From the NCBI GenBank assembly GCA_026874595.1, contig CM049316.1, positions 58,537,676 to 58,601,675 of the forward strand: a stretch of DNA of 64,000 bases, read 5' to 3'. The notes beneath the pieces were generated by a model. It saw only the letters and a list, made by a program, of their open reading frames with translations, was not told where the DNA came from and ran no database searches. This DNA comes from Sipunculus nudus. Taxonomy: Eukaryota > Annelida > Sipuncula > Golfingiida > Sipunculidae. Shown piece by piece: positions 61,905 through 64,000 of the stretch (positions are counted from its first letter, which is position 1; every line of letters starts with the position of its first letter). The position numbers and the translations under genes are program-made.

Positions 61905-63240
61905 AAACAAGTGACCCATAGGTCATGACGCTCAGCTGCCAAGCATGACCTGCGCCATCATGGGCTGAGATTCACAACTTCCAGTCAAATTTTGAAGACC
62001 CAATTTGCCAATATGTTGAAATTTTCTACGATTACAGAAATATATATCACCTGTGTCTGGTTAAAACACAGTGAATTTATGGTCAGAGGAAAAATATTGA
62101 TTGTTAAGCTATCAGCAACTATTCCCATAGCTTGCTTGATAACTGTCAGTCTCAAAAGGAACACCACAAAGGGCAAATATAAGATCAACATATATAGCAA
62201 AAATCAAATAATTCCATACAAGAATTATTGAGAAATGGGTGCTTCTGTTTAAATTTTATTTAATACAAGCCAACTGAACTGCACCTGTATAAATGATGGT
62301 AATATTTATTAAGAAATATTTGACCCAATCCTTTGCAAGATAAGATTAATATACTTCTAGCTGCATTCACTTTAACAGTTCTTGAGATAATATGATCAAA
62401 AGGAATATGGTTGCCTGGTGGCCATATTCAACTTCTGACAAGTCTGAAATCAGACAACAAACATTCTCTAAATTGGATCAAACATTGAAGAAAAATCACT
62501 GAAACTGCACTGAAAAAAAAGGATTTCTAAGGTGGCTAACTGGCAGACATAATGGATTTCTGACAAGTCAGACATTTGATATCACACATCCTCCAATAAG
62601 AGACCAAACTTGGGGCAAATTCTCCAAAGGATGGTACAGTATGTCCAAAACAAATCAAAAGGCATGTTAAGGCCCTCATATCAGATTTATAGATATGCAA
62701 ATGTAAAAAGTGTAAGTCTAATATTTTTTATTATATCTCTACTTTTCAATGGGGTCAGCAGGGTAAGTAAACTGCAAAACCTGAAAGAAATGAAATGCAG
62801 AAAGCATGACTAGGAGTCTCGTAATGAAAAAACAAATCCTTAATCCAGGTACATATCCACTTATTATGAGAACATACACTTGCTTTTATATGTGGTGATT
62901 TATATATAAATATTCCGATATCTAGGAAACTAAGTTTATTGCTATGATTCCATAAAATAAACTGCAAAATGTTCCCATCATCTTATAAATCAGTAGCTAA
63001 ACCTTAATACTATATTCTCATAGTCTTAATGCCTGGCTGAAGCATTCCGACGACTGTGTTTTTGTTATGCAGTAACGAGGTACTTATCACTCAGCCTTAT
63101 GACTTAATAAACAAAAGGGAGTCATATGTCACCAGTGTCACTCTCAATTACAGCGACACAGTGAGATGTACCAGCTGGATTGCAATGGTTATATATAAAA
63201 GAAAAATAGAGATGGTTTACAAAATAAGTTATTGCGAACA
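61905..63240. repeat. Tandem-core element, left part
   Basis: Begins ACAAGTGACCCATAGGTCAT then GACGCTCAGCTG, the same start as 41683. Later text has loosely repeated phrases (TTCTGACAAGTCTGAAATCAG near 62433 and TTTCTGACAAGTCAGACAT near 62558). It may run into the tandem repeat that follows and leave the window. No gene. Confidence 0.45.
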
Positions 63241-63244
63241 TCCC

Positions 63245-64000
63245 TGACCAATGACCTTGGCCTTTTGCCCACATATCAACTGGATTCTTTCTAAATGATG
63301 GGTAACTAATAACCACTTAAATCTGGTGTAATTACTTGGCAACCAATGATTGAATAACTATGACCTGCAACCTTTAACCTCCTGACCAGCTGACCCCAAA
63401 ATCAATCAGTTATTTTTTCAAGCAAAAAAGACCCATAAATATGAAGTTTGAATCAAATTGAGTGATGCATAGATGTGGAATATGTAAAAGACTGAAGGTT
63501 TGGGTTGAACAGTTTCACCAGAAATATGTTCACAAGCATTTAGAACATTTGACTTTTTGAACTCGACATCAATAGGCTTCTTCCCCTATTGGTAGGTAAG
63601 CCATATATGACAGATGGAAAGTACAGAATGAAAAGTTTGCCTGAAAATGACTCCACGCAAGAAGAGGGTGCTGTGAACTTGACCTTTGACCTCAAACTCA
63701 ACAGGTCTTTTCCCCTGTTGGCAGAGAAGCGATATCAGTGCTAAAAGGTTTGGAATGAAAAGTCTAGCTTGAAATGTGTCCACAACCTTTTCAAAGAAGT
63801 GGATCCTGTGACCCTGACCTTTGACCTCAACATCTATGGATTCTTCTCCCACTTAGTAGGTGAGCTATATGTGAAAGATCAAAGAATTGGGATGAAAGGT
63901 TTGGCTTAAAATGCATCCACAGGCTTTTTAAATAAGTTGGTTCTGTGACCTTGACCTTTGACATTGTGACTTCAAAATAATTATGGTTCTTCCCCTGTTG
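63245..64000. repeat. Tandem repeat rich in TGACCTTTGACC
   Basis: Degenerate units of about 120-137 bp marked by TTGACCTTTGACCTC-like text at about 63677, 63816 and 63950 (earlier, weaker units near 63255 and 63390), each followed by TTCTTCCCCTRTTGG. It continues past the window end. Open frames across it are repeat artefacts. Confidence 0.8.

Noticed and set aside
63586-63852. 88-codon minus frame with repeated VKGQGH
   Set aside because: Frame through the tandem TGACCTTTGACC repeat; the internal repetition is the satellite, not a protein.

Overview
The window looks like AT-rich nuclear DNA from a lophotrochozoan, most likely a bivalve mollusc. The reasons are three tandem, intronless Toll-like receptor (TLR) loci, a three-exon Ly6/uPAR (LU) gene with kilobase introns, long (TA)n tracts, and dispersed repeats of types I associate with molluscan genomes. 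No species can be named from sequence alone.

Layout. The first ~9.6 kb is duplication unit A: a minus-strand TLR pseudogene (3293-5622), its flanks, and a LINE fragment (6757-8040). From 9.99 to 12.2 kb lies a two-unit tandem duplication. From 12.2 to 21.5 kb I see only dispersed repeats and short terminal-inverted-repeat (TIR) elements. A plus-strand LU gene, the only visibly intact protein-coding gene, runs 21570-29933; its introns hold SINEs, a 1.1 kb TIR element and microsatellites. From 30 to 36.3 kb there is little beyond repeats and one weak exon candidate.

The TLR array resumes at 36.4 kb. An orphan piece of a duplication unit (36360-37010) is followed by unit B (37240-46440), whose TLR (38766-41097, minus) is open except for a 7-bp tandem duplication. 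Unit C (about 49150-55790) carries a third TLR (49951-53471, minus) broken by several lesions and by a Tigger/pogo-type DNA transposon. The last 8 kb holds a reverse-transcriptase fragment with 179-bp inverted arms, an old SINE, a hAT-like piece and a tandem repeat rich in TGACCTTTGACC.

How the parts fit. The TLRs would be single-pass pattern-recognition receptors: signal peptide, leucine-rich repeats, one C-terminal cysteine cluster, membrane span and cytosolic TIR domain. The LU gene encodes a small GPI-anchored extracellular protein and shows no functional link to them. Because the duplication units are paralogous, one unit often preserves the empty site of an element found in another. This shows that the Tigger element, an unusual AACCAAT/ATTGGTT-filled element, a tandem-core element and a mini-pogo element all arrived after the duplications, or at least are absent from the compared unit. 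No conserved operon-like or clearly novel protein system is visible. The most unusual item is the AACCAAT/ATTGGTT element at 44845-45896.
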